This document shows positions 17,536 to 24,887 of a stretch of 54,509 nucleotides of DNA, piece by piece (within the stretch, counting starts at the first letter, position 1; each line of letters starts with the position of its first letter). The notes under the pieces are model-generated. The model saw nothing but the letters and a program-made list of their open reading frames with translations. It was not told where the DNA came from and searched no databases. The position numbers and the translations under genes were made by a program. Source of the DNA: [Mycobacterium] fortunisiensis (GTDB taxonomy: Bacteria > Actinomycetota > Actinomycetes > Mycobacteriales > Mycobacteriaceae). The stretch spans positions 1 through 54,509 of the forward strand of contig NZ_VOMB01000008.1 in assembly GCF_019050325.1 (NCBI RefSeq). Direction: 5' to 3'.

Positions 17536-19073
17536 GCGGATACCAACTCCTGGTGGACGTGTGCGAGGACGCGGGGGAGTTCTTCGATTCGGCGGATGCG
17601 TTGGGACCGTTTGGGTCCGAACACTTCCGGTAGCGGATCGACCCGGACGGGCCCGACGCCGACGTAGTACATGGCGACGCCGGCGTCGTTGGCCTCCTCC
17701 ACGGCGTGGGCGGCATCGGCCCAGGCGTAGCGGCCTTCGTAGCCTTCGTCCGATATCAGGCCGTCACCGATGACGATGAGCAACCTTCTCTCGGAAGGCT
17801 GTGCGAGCAGGCGGCTGGTCATATGCCGCAGTGGGGCACCGAGTCTGGTGTAGCCGCCGGTGGACAGGCCCAGGCTCCCGGGCGGGACGAAACGGCGCTC
17901 CGCGAAGTCCTTGAGGCAGCTCACTTCCACCCGGTGGCGGGTGTTCCCGGTGAAGGTGAAGATGCCGTGGCGTTCCCGGGCTGAGGTCATCGCGCGGGAC
18001 AGGGCGTCGGCGCAGGCGAGCTCGAGTTTGAAGATGCTGCCCCCGTGTACGCCCAGCGAGGAGCTACCGTCGAGGAGCAGCGCGGTTGTCACGTCGCGGC
18101 TGGCGGGCAGCAGTTCACGGAACAGCCGCGGCTCGACCGCCTCACCGGTAGTCAGGTCGATGAAGTGGTTGACGTACTGGTCGACGTCGAGGTCGGAGCC
18201 GTCTTCCAGCCGGTTCTTCATGGCCCGATGGGTGTTCTCCTCGAACCACTTCCGGACATCGACGGCGACTGTGCCGGGCCGACGATCGCGGCCGGGATGT
18301 TTCTGCTCGAGAACCGCGACGTGGTCCGGCATGAAAGTTTTCGTCCACGCATTCCACTCCGGGTAGGGGATGCCCGGTCGGTGGTCGGGGGTGATGTCGA
18401 GGTCGTTGTCCTGAGGCCGGCTGGGTGGCGGCAGGTTGGAGTTGCGGACCCCGCCTTCCCCGCCGGCGGGGAAGGAGTGCGGCGCTGGTGAACGCTTCTG
18501 GTTCGTGGTCCACGGCAGCCGCCCAAAAGTGCGGCGCAGCTTGTCGGACAGACCCTGCGGCAGGGTGTACGCCCGCGGCAGGTTGCCGAGCAGCGGATCG
18601 ATGGAGAACTGCTGGGACGTGCGTGCCAGGGCGACGGCCCGGTTCAACATCTCCTTGGCGTCCATGTCCGCGGCGGCGGGATTCAGGTCTGGCAGCGCTG
18701 CTCGCAGGTCGCCCAGCAGTCCGGGCCAGTTCTCGGCGACCCAGCCCAGCGCGACACCGGACTCCACCAGGGTCAGCGCGGCCAGCTCGCGGGTCGAGAG
18801 CTCGTTGAGCCGGTAGCCGACGATGCGCTCTTTGGACGGCGAGCACTGCAGTGCCACACCGCATGTCAGGGTCCGCCGGGTCCAGTCGCGGCGCGGCGGG
18901 TAGGGCACGTGCACGACGTCGAGCAGGGAACTCAGACCGAAGCCACGGTGTTGCCCGCTGACGAGGCGGGCCCCGGTACGGCGCTGGTTGCTGAGCGCCA
19001 CCGCGGTGACGGCGCAACTGCGCTCGGTCGCCATGGCGTGTGCTTCGCTGAGTTCGGACACCTGTTGCGTCAT
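17532..19073 (-). CDS. VWA-domain protein, NorD/CbbO-like
   Basis: The 513-aa protein has the NorD-type middle region (PYPEWNAWTKTFMPDHVAVLE, about 237-256, and EDGSDLDVDQYVNHFIDL, about 290-307) followed by a von Willebrand A domain. The metal-ion-dependent adhesion site looks intact: D335-G-S-S-S, Thr409 in GGYTRLG and Asp437 in VIGDGLISD. NorD and CbbO bind both their ATPase partner and the client enzyme. The gene is followed by the NorQ-like gene with an ATGA overlap, and preceded by a 35-aa membrane microprotein. The first 300 residues are diverged from the textbook proteins, as expected for a different client. Confidence 0.9.
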   Translation of the reverse strand: MTQQVSELSEAHAMATERSCAVTAVALSNQRRTGARLVSGQHRGFGLSSLLDVVHVPYPPRRDWTRRTLTCGVALQCSPSKERIVGYRLNELSTRELAALTLVESGVALGWVAENWPGLLGDLRAALPDLNPAAADMDAKEMLNRAVALARTSQQFSIDPLLGNLPRAYTLPQGLSDKLRRTFGRLPWTTNQKRSPAPHSFPAGGEGGVRNSNLPPPSRPQDNDLDITPDHRPGIPYPEWNAWTKTFMPDHVAVLEQKHPGRDRRPGTVAVDVRKWFEENTHRAMKNRLEDGSDLDVDQYVNHFIDLTTGEAVEPRLFRELLPASRDVTTALLLDGSSSLGVHGGSIFKLELACADALSRAMTSARERHGIFTFTGNTRHRVEVSCLKDFAERRFVPPGSLGLSTGGYTRLGAPLRHMTSRLLAQPSERRLLIVIGDGLISDEGYEGRYAWADAAHAVEEANDAGVAMYYVGVGPVRVDPLPEVFGPKRSQRIRRIEELPRVLAHVHQELVSA

Positions 19074-19076
19074 GCC

Positions 19077-19184
19077 TCAGAAGGTCCCGATGTTGGAGAA
19101 CATCCAGTACCAGAACCAGATGATCAAGCCGGTGCCGCCCCAGGCGGCCACATAGCGGAGTATCTCCCAAATCCAGCCGGCCAC
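19077..19184 (-). CDS. 35-aa Trp-rich single-TM microprotein
   Basis: The frame reads MAGWIWEILRYVAAWGGTG and then a hydrophobic stretch with WFWYWMF, ending NIGTF. It holds six Trp in 35 residues and one TM helix. GAGGAG lies about 8 bases before the GTG, and the stop is 3 bases before the NorD-like ATG. Position, ribosome binding site and composition support a real gene. Like the 43-aa microprotein it may be a small subunit of the membrane complex served by the MoxR/VWA pair. Confidence 0.68.
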   Translation of the reverse strand: MAGWIWEILRYVAAWGGTGLIIWFWYWMFSNIGTF

Positions 19185-19185
19185 G

Positions 19186-19215
19186 TCAGTTCTCCTCACA
19201 GAAGGGGTGATTCAT
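19186..19215 (-). CDS. Possible 9-codon leader ORF after tetR
   Basis: An ATG overlapping the tetR stop (ATGA) opens a nine-residue frame, MNHPFCEEN, with GGAG a few bases upstream. Its stop lies one base before the GTG of the 35-aa gene and its 3' end contains that gene's GAGGAG site. It could serve to couple translation between tetR and the microprotein. It may equally be chance. Confidence 0.25.
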   Translation of the reverse strand: MNHPFCEEN

Positions 19216-19814
19216 CGGACCTCCAGTCCTCGTCGTGCGGTGATGACCAAGTTGGCCAGCATCGCGTCGCGGTGCTCGCTGTTGGCGGTGGTGGTCAGAA
19301 CGCCGTAGATCCCCAGGAGGAAGAACGCGGCGCTGTAGAAGGCGTCGACCTCGGGATGCACTTCGCCGTCGCCACGAGCGCGCTCGATCTCACGGACGAG
19401 CAGGACGATCATCGGGTGGTCGGTCCACTCGTCCTTGGTGGGACGCGTCGGCGAGAAGTGCAGCGCAAGAAGTTCTTTGAACAGGAGCGGCCCGAATCGT
19501 TGCTCCAGGCTGCCCACCAGGCGGACGAGCTCGGTCAGTGCTGCCGCGAGGTCGTGGGTGTCGTCTAGGAAGCGCGCGAATTCAGTTGCCATGCGGGTCT
19601 CTTCACGACTCTCCAATTCCAGCAGGACGTGCTCCTTGCTGGGGAAGTGGAAGAAGAAGGTGCCGTGAGCCACGCCCGCGGCACTGACGATCGCGCCGAC
19701 GTCGGCTCCGGCCATGCCCGACACCTGGAACTCGGCGATGGCCGCGCCGAGTATCCGTTCCCGCGTCTGCAGCCGCCGCACTTCGCGCGCCGACTGCTTG
19801 GTCTGTGGCGTCAT
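19212..19814 (-). CDS. TetR-family transcriptional regulator
   Basis: The 200-aa protein has an N-terminal helix-turn-helix region (TRERILGAAIAEFQVSG then AGVAHGTFFFHFPSKEHVLLE) typical of TetR, with a C-terminal ligand-binding domain rich in hydrophobic residues. It sits directly ahead of the microprotein-NorD-NorQ genes and just downstream of the second polytopic membrane gene. Nested inverted repeats fill the 55-base gap before its ATG, and the same core motif TGACTRTARTCA recurs at 20608. It is thus a likely autorepressor and local repressor of both promoters. The ligand is probably the pathway's hydrophobic substrate or its CoA ester (inference). Confidence 0.92.
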   Translation of the reverse strand: MTPQTKQSAREVRRLQTRERILGAAIAEFQVSGMAGADVGAIVSAAGVAHGTFFFHFPSKEHVLLELESREETRMATEFARFLDDTHDLAAALTELVRLVGSLEQRFGPLLFKELLALHFSPTRPTKDEWTDHPMIVLLVREIERARGDGEVHPEVDAFYSAAFFLLGIYGVLTTTANSEHRDAMLANLVITARRGLEVR

Positions 19815-19832
19815 GGTCCGCTCTTTTCTAAC

Positions 19833-19871
19833 TCATTCACTGATTACAGTCAATGAGTGGAGTCATTGACT
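19833..19871 (-). promoter_or_regulatory. Nested inverted repeats in the tetR promoter (operator)
   Basis: TCATTCACTG (19833-19842) and CAGTCAATGA (19847-19856) form an inverted repeat with one mismatch. AGTCAATGA (19848-19856) and TCATTGACT (19863-19871) form a second, perfect one. On the minus strand TTGACT, a 17-base spacer and TAGAAA give a promoter for tetR, with the first repeat lying between the two boxes. That placement fits autorepression. Confidence 0.6.
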
Positions 19872-20601
19872 AGTCGGAGAAGATCTCGCGGTTGACCGAA
19901 TGCAGGTACGGGATCGCGAGGAACGGGGTGATGTAGAAGATGTCGTAGAGCCACCACCCGACGACCGGCAGCACCACGCCGGCGAACCGGACGTCGGCGA
20001 ACATCGTCATGTTGAACACGTAGAGACACCAGATGACGATCCCCATCCAGCAGGTGATGATCATCCACTGATGGCCCCAGCGCTTCATCTGTAGAAAGCC
20101 GATGCCCGCGGCGATCCGCATGGTGAAGACGGTGAGGATCATGCCGACTTCCATGGCCTTCTCACCGGGCCCGGCGGCCCCGCCGATCCACAGTTCGTTG
20201 TAGTGCCAGAAGTAGCCGGCGTCGAACATTGCGCCCCAGCCGTTCAACAGGATTCGGGCCAGGATGGTGTGGTTCGCGGCAACGTCGAGGGCCCAGCCCA
20301 CGGTGTTGATCGCGGCGTCGATGATGACGAGATAGCCGATCAGCGTGACCAGCATCGGTCGGACCGACAACCCGTCGCGCTGAGCCTTGCGGAGCAACCA
20401 GACGCCTCTGAGGAAGAGGGGCAGGCCGAAGATGCCGAGGGCCGCGGTGCCGATGAGCAGGCTGCCGGAGATGAGCCATTTGTCGGCCTGGCGCTGCGCG
20501 CGCGCCGAGGCGTCCAGGTGTTCGTCGAGCCCGCTCGGCGAGGGGCGCGCCGCCTCGGCCCGGTCCCTGCCGCGCCTCAGATTCACCGTTGGCAAGTTCA
20601 T
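19870..20601 (-). CDS. Polytopic membrane protein, conserved His/Asp-rich (copy 2)
   Basis: This 243-aa paralogue of the protein at 15893 is near-identical over long runs ([53 protein letters not shown]) but differs in its N-terminus (MNLPTVNLRRGRDR) and in TM1. All candidate ligand residues of copy 1 are kept. It lies upstream of tetR on the same strand, with a 12-bp palindrome containing a TATAGT -10 box 8 bases before its ATG, so its transcript may be leaderless. Two copies flanking the regulator and chaperone genes suggest either a heteromeric complex or two alternative complexes. Family and function are not known to me. Confidence 0.85.
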   Translation of the reverse strand: MNLPTVNLRRGRDRAEAARPSPSGLDEHLDASARAQRQADKWLISGSLLIGTAALGIFGLPLFLRGVWLLRKAQRDGLSVRPMLVTLIGYLVIIDAAINTVGWALDVAANHTILARILLNGWGAMFDAGYFWHYNELWIGGAAGPGEKAMEVGMILTVFTMRIAAGIGFLQMKRWGHQWMIITCWMGIVIWCLYVFNMTMFADVRFAGVVLPVVGWWLYDIFYITPFLAIPYLHSVNREIFSD

Positions 20602-20607
20602 GCAGAC

Positions 20608-20619
20608 TGACTATAGTCA
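20608..20619. promoter_or_regulatory. 12-bp palindrome TGACTATAGTCA in a divergent promoter
   Basis: The perfect palindrome holds TATAGT on both strands. Leftwards, TTGACT, 16 bases and TATAGT precede the membrane-protein ATG by 8 bases. Rightwards, TTGGCA (20589-20594), 17 bases and TATAGT could drive the SDR gene at 20742. The related 12-mer TGACTGTAATCA sits in the tetR promoter, so one regulator may bind both. Confidence 0.55.
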
Positions 20620-20656
20620 ATCAACCTGGGCAGTCAATCGGCTACTCCACCCGCGT

Positions 20657-20713
20657 CGAAATGGCATTCCAGCAGGGTTCCACTCGACATTTCTCTGCTG
20701 GAATGCCATTTCG
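20657..20713. repeat. Perfect 19-bp inverted repeat upstream of the SDR gene
   Basis: CGAAATGGCATTCCAGCAG (20657-20675) and its exact reverse complement (20695-20713) are separated by 19 bases. Each arm also contains a near-palindrome, GGAATGCCATTTC. The element ends 28 bases before the SDR start. It could be a pair of operators or a strong 5'-leader hairpin. Confidence 0.75.
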
Positions 20714-20741
20714 GCAGCTGCCTCAACGGAGGGGGAATCGC

Positions 20742-21530
20742 ATGGCAATGGAGCAGTTCGGCCTGGAAGGTCAGGTCGCGATCGTCACCGGTGCCGGAAA
20801 GGGCGTCGGCCAAGGTATTGCCCGAGTGCTGGCGGAGGCGGGTGCCACCGTAGTCGGCACTGCCAGAACCGAATCCGACATCGTGGGGACCATCGCGGAC
20901 ATCGAAGCCGCGGGCGGCAAGGGCGTGGCGGTGGTCGCCGACGCGATGAGCCGGCGCGACGGGGAACGCGTGGTGGGTACGGCGATGGAGCGGTTCGGCC
21001 GCATCGACATCCTGATCAACAACGTCGGCGGCTCGACGTACGCGCGGTTCCTCGACATCACCGACGAGGATTTCCGGCACACCTTCGACTGGTGCGTCAC
21101 CTCGGCGTTCATCATGAGCCAGCTGACGGCGCCGCACATGATCGATGCCGGCCGGGGGTCGATCGTCAACATCTCCTCGGGGTCTGCCCGGTTCGGCATC
21201 CGGGCGTTGACCGCCTACTGCACGGCCAAGGGTGGCCTTGAGGCGCTCACCCGCGCGATGGCGCAGGAGCTGGCGCCCAAGATCCGGGTGAACGCCATCG
21301 CGCTGGGATCGTTCGCGACCGAAGGTTTACAAGGAAGCCTTGACTTGTTACCCGGGTCGCTGGAGAAGATGAAGGAGGCGACGCCGTTGCATCGCCTCGG
21401 CGATGTGGAGGACCTCGGAAGGTTGTGCGTGTATCTGTCCACGCGGGACTGCTACGCGACGAACGCCATCTTCCACGTCGACGGCGGTATCGAGTCGAAC
21501 AACTCGCCGTTGCCGATCCCCGACTACTGA
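20742..21530 (+). CDS. Short-chain dehydrogenase/reductase
   Basis: The 262-aa classical SDR has the cofactor loop TGAGKGVGQGIA near the N-terminus, NNVGG, a catalytic Ser in NISSGS and the YCTAK active-site pair (YxxxK). It ends in the usual HVDGGIESN segment. ATG at 20742 is chosen because AGGGGG lies seven bases upstream; the frame is open for 51 more codons but these overlap the inverted repeat. It is divergent from the membrane/chaperone operon and followed, 19 bases later, by a DapB-like gene. Substrate unknown, likely an alcohol or ketone of the same pathway. Confidence 0.92.
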   Translation: MAMEQFGLEGQVAIVTGAGKGVGQGIARVLAEAGATVVGTARTESDIVGTIADIEAAGGKGVAVVADAMSRRDGERVVGTAMERFGRIDILINNVGGSTYARFLDITDEDFRHTFDWCVTSAFIMSQLTAPHMIDAGRGSIVNISSGSARFGIRALTAYCTAKGGLEALTRAMAQELAPKIRVNAIALGSFATEGLQGSLDLLPGSLEKMKEATPLHRLGDVEDLGRLCVYLSTRDCYATNAIFHVDGGIESNNSPLPIPDY

Positions 21531-21549
21531 TCAGGAACAGGTCTTGACA

Positions 21550-22623
21550 ATGCGCAGAGTGGTCCAGTTCTCCACCGGCAACGTCGGCAGGCATTCGCTG
21601 GCGGCCATCATCGGCAGGCCGGACCTGAAGCTGGTGGGTGTTCATGCTTCCGGCCCGGACAAGATCGGCCGTGACGCCGCCGACCTGTGCGGCCTTGGTG
21701 AGCCGACGGGCGTGATCGCCACCGACGACATCGACGCGCTCATCGCTCTCGGGCCCGATTGTGTCGTCTACACGGCGTTGGGCGAGACCCGGCCGATGGA
21801 GGCCATCGAGCAGATGTCACGCTTCCTGGCTGCCGGGATCAACGTCGTCGGCACCTCGATGGTGTGGCTGGTGACCCCGCGCCAGGCCGACGACTGGCTG
21901 CGGGTACCGCTGGAAGAGGCTTGTAAGGCGGGGAATTCGTCGCTGTACGTCAACGGCATCGACCCGGGTTACTCCGGCGACACCGCGGCGTATGCGGCGC
22001 TGAGCCTGGTCACTCGTGCCGAGTCGGTGACGATCAAGGAGATCTTCGACTACGGCAACTACGACGATTACGAGTACACCGGCACCGCCATGGGTTTCGG
22101 CACCACCCCGGACGACGACCCGCCGCTGGCGTTCCAGCCCGGGGTGATCAGCTCGATGTTCGGCGGCCTGGTACGCAATCTCGCCGACCGCCTCGGGGTG
22201 CAACTCGACGAGGTCCGTGACCGTTTCGAGCCGTGGTATGCCACCGACCGCATCGAGTGCACGATGATGACGGTCGAGCCGGGCCAGTTGGCCGGTACCC
22301 GGTTCGCCGCCGAGGGCGTGCGTGGCGGCGAGCCGGTGATCACCGTCGAGCACACCACCCGGTTGACGCCCGCGGCCGCGCCGGATTGGGAGTACCCGCC
22401 CGAGGGGCAGTCCGGCGTGCACATGGTGATCGTGGAGGGCGAGCCGCGTATCGAGGTGAGCACCAGTCTTTCGCACCCCGTCCTCGACGTCACCGACGCC
22501 GGGTGTGTGTCCACCGCGGCACGGGTGGTCAACGCGATCGACTGGGTGTGTGATGCTCCGGCGGGATTGGTTGCCGCCGAGGATATCCCGCCGACCGCGT
22601 TGATCCGCGGCGTGATGTGGTGA
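21550..22623 (+). CDS. DapB-like NAD(P)-dependent oxidoreductase (third copy)
   Basis: The 357-aa protein starts MRRVVQFSTGNVGRHSLAAI and follows the same plan as the two copies at 12125 and 13176: LVGVHASGPDKIGRDA, DCVVYTA, GINVVGTSM and NGIDPGYSGD. The ATG at 21550 gives a length equal to the other copies. It follows the SDR closely and probably shares its promoter. The strong kinship with the two copies in the divergent operon links the two transcription units functionally. Confidence 0.86.
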   Translation: MRRVVQFSTGNVGRHSLAAIIGRPDLKLVGVHASGPDKIGRDAADLCGLGEPTGVIATDDIDALIALGPDCVVYTALGETRPMEAIEQMSRFLAAGINVVGTSMVWLVTPRQADDWLRVPLEEACKAGNSSLYVNGIDPGYSGDTAAYAALSLVTRAESVTIKEIFDYGNYDDYEYTGTAMGFGTTPDDDPPLAFQPGVISSMFGGLVRNLADRLGVQLDEVRDRFEPWYATDRIECTMMTVEPGQLAGTRFAAEGVRGGEPVITVEHTTRLTPAAAPDWEYPPEGQSGVHMVIVEGEPRIEVSTSLSHPVLDVTDAGCVSTAARVVNAIDWVCDAPAGLVAAEDIPPTALIRGVMW

Positions 22624-22625
22624 AG

Positions 22626-24116
22626 CTATGAACTCAACCGGTCTCGCAACTCGCGCTTGAGCACCTTGCCGTAGCTGTTTTTCGGCAGCGCATCGATGAA
22701 CTCGTAGCGCTTGGGCCGTTTGAACCGGGCGATGCGTTCCAGTAGGTGAGCGTCAAGCGCGGCCGGGTCGACTGGGGCGCCGTTCGTGGCGACGACGAAC
22801 GCCACCACCACCTCACCCCAGTCGGGGTCGGGGGCGCCGACGACACCGGCCTCCACCACATCGGGATGCTCCAGCAGGGCTTCCTCCACCTCGCGGGGGT
22901 AGATGTTGCTGCCCCCGCTGATCACCACGTCTTTGGACCGGTCGCGCAGGGTGAGGTAGCCGCGGTCGTCGAAGGAGCCCATGTCGCCGGTGTGCAACCA
23001 GCCGTCTTTAAGGGTGGCCGCGGTCGCGGTCGGGTTGTTCCAGTAGCCGGACATGACGACGTCACCGCGACAGACGATCTCACCGATCTCGCCGACGGCG
23101 GCGGGCAGGCCACCGGAGCCGAGCACGGCAACCTCCACCCCGGAGCGCGGATAACCGACCGAGCCCAGCGTCGCGTCGTCCGCTGTGTCGATGGCCACGA
23201 CATGATCGTGCCGGCGCAATCCGGTGATGGTCATCGGCGCTTCGCCCTGCCCGTAGAGCTGCACGAAGATCGGGCCGTAGGCGTCCAGTGCCTTCTTGAG
23301 GCTGTCGACGTACATCGGGCCGCCGCCGTAGACAACGGTTTTCAGGTTCTCCGGGCGGGGGCGGCCGGTCTGGATCAGCCGCTGCACCATGGTCGGGGCC
23401 AAGAACGCGCTGCTGCCCGGGTGGTGGCCGCACAGGTCGAGGAATTCGTCGGGTTCGAACGCGGCGGATGCCGGGATCACCTGACGGGCCCCGCGCAGCA
23501 CATACGGCGGGATGTAGAGCCCGGATCCGTGGGACATCGGGGCGCCGTGGATCAGGCTGCAGTTCTCGTCCGGATCGTCGAAATCGGCCAGGTGCGCCAC
23601 TGTCATCGCCATCAGGTTGCGATGGGACAGCATGGCGCCCTTGGATTTTCCGGTGGTTCCGCTGGTGTAGAACAGCCAGGCCAGTGCAGCCGGGTCGGTG
23701 GCCGGCGGACTGGCCGGGGCAGAGTCGAACCACCGGTCGTAGTCCGGGCCACCAATCACCGCTACCGGGACGTCCAAACGCAGTTCACCGGCGATATTGG
23801 CCGACGCGAACACCTGGGTGGCACCGGAATCGGCCAGGATGTCGGCCATCTCACGGGGATGCAGCTTGTAGTTGATCGGCACGAACACACATTCGGCGGC
23901 CCAGATCGCGAACATCAGCTCGACGATCTCGGGCCGGTTCTCGCTCGCGACGGCGATGCGGGTGCCACGGTCGCCCAGTGACTTCAGCGACGTGGCCAGC
24001 CGCAGCACCCGCTCGCGCAGCTGCGCCCAGGAGTGCAGCTGGGTTTCGCCCAGGAAGACCGCGCCCCGGTCACCGTGACGGGCCGCTGCCTGGTCGAGCA
24101 CCGCGAAAACGTTCAC
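22626..24116 (-). CDS. AMP-forming acyl-CoA ligase (FadD-type)
   Basis: The 496-aa ANL-superfamily enzyme has the P-loop-like motif YTSGTTGKSKGAMLSHRN, the hinge motif GWLHTGDMGSFDDRGYL, RSKDVVISGGSNIYPREVEE and the C-terminal lysine region NSYGKVLKREL. These show a complete adenylation and thioesterification enzyme that joins a carboxylic acid to CoA. The GTG at 24116 overlaps the SDR stop (GTGA) and gives the family length. It is the last gene of the minus-strand operon that starts at 28805. Which acid it activates cannot be read from sequence. Confidence 0.92.
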   Translation of the reverse strand: MNVFAVLDQAAARHGDRGAVFLGETQLHSWAQLRERVLRLATSLKSLGDRGTRIAVASENRPEIVELMFAIWAAECVFVPINYKLHPREMADILADSGATQVFASANIAGELRLDVPVAVIGGPDYDRWFDSAPASPPATDPAALAWLFYTSGTTGKSKGAMLSHRNLMAMTVAHLADFDDPDENCSLIHGAPMSHGSGLYIPPYVLRGARQVIPASAAFEPDEFLDLCGHHPGSSAFLAPTMVQRLIQTGRPRPENLKTVVYGGGPMYVDSLKKALDAYGPIFVQLYGQGEAPMTITGLRRHDHVVAIDTADDATLGSVGYPRSGVEVAVLGSGGLPAAVGEIGEIVCRGDVVMSGYWNNPTATAATLKDGWLHTGDMGSFDDRGYLTLRDRSKDVVISGGSNIYPREVEEALLEHPDVVEAGVVGAPDPDWGEVVVAFVVATNGAPVDPAALDAHLLERIARFKRPKRYEFIDALPKNSYGKVLKRELRDRLSS

Positions 24117-24886
24117 CGGGCCACCCACTCGGCGTTCAGCGCGAAATCGGACAGGTACTTCGTCGAACTCCAGCCGCCGTCGACGACGATGGTCTGGCCG
24201 TTGATGAAACTGCCGCCCTCGGAGCACAGGAACGCCACGGTGGCGGCGATGTCCTCGACCCGGCCCAACCGGGTGTGCGGGGTCATCTCGGTCTGCATCT
24301 TGCGGAATCCTTCGTTCTCCAGCCGTTGCTCCACCATGGGCGTGACGGTGACCCCGGGGGCCACCGCGTTGCACCGGATGCCCTGCGCGCCGTACTGGCA
24401 GGCAATGTGGGTGGTCAGCGCGGTCAGCCCGCCCTTGGCCGCCGAGTAGGCACCGCCGCGCAGTCCGCCGACGACGGCGAAGGTGGAGGTGACATTGATG
24501 ATGGCCGAGCCAGGCTCCATGTGCGGCAGCACATCTCGCGCCAGCCGGAACGGTGCCCGCAGCATGATCCCGAGAAAATAATCGAGGGTTTCGTCGTCGG
24601 TCTCGTGCAGGGGCTTGGGGCTGCCGATGCCGGCGTTGTTGATCAGGAAGTCGACGTGCCCCCAGCGCTGCACGGCCGCTTCGACCACCCGCGCGGGACC
24701 CTCGTCGGAGGTCAGATCGACCGCGACGGTCTGCACGCGTTCCGGATCGCCGATGGCGCGTTCCAGCTCGGCGAGTCGTTCGGTGTCGCGGCCGGCGCCG
24801 AGCACCGCCATACCGGCCTCGGCAAGCTTTGTGGCACAGCCGAATCCGATGCCACTGCTGGCCCCGGTGACGATCGCAACCTGCAT
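24113..24886 (-). CDS. Short-chain dehydrogenase/reductase
   Basis: The 257-aa SDR has VTGASSGIGFG, INNAGIG, INVTSTFA with the catalytic Ser region and YSAAKGG (YxxxK), then the C-terminal GQTIVVDGGW. All catalytic parts are present. It is tightly packed between two acyl-CoA ligases, with one base to the upstream gene and a GTGA overlap downstream. It probably oxidises a hydroxy intermediate of the pathway; cofactor preference is not clear. Confidence 0.92.
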   Translation of the reverse strand: MQVAIVTGASSGIGFGCATKLAEAGMAVLGAGRDTERLAELERAIGDPERVQTVAVDLTSDEGPARVVEAAVQRWGHVDFLINNAGIGSPKPLHETDDETLDYFLGIMLRAPFRLARDVLPHMEPGSAIINVTSTFAVVGGLRGGAYSAAKGGLTALTTHIACQYGAQGIRCNAVAPGVTVTPMVEQRLENEGFRKMQTEMTPHTRLGRVEDIAATVAFLCSEGGSFINGQTIVVDGGWSSTKYLSDFALNAEWVAR

Positions 24887-24887
24887 G

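Noticed and set aside
16738..19073. A nitric oxide reductase (norCBQD) operon
   Set aside because: norQ- and norD-like genes are present, but no protein with heme-copper oxidase motifs or c-type heme CxxCH is encoded next to them.
18142..19170. A 342-codon minus-strand frame overlapping the NorD-like and 35-aa genes
   Set aside because: It is Arg/Ala/Pro rich without motifs, while the overlapping NorD-like frame has clear family signatures and a proper start.
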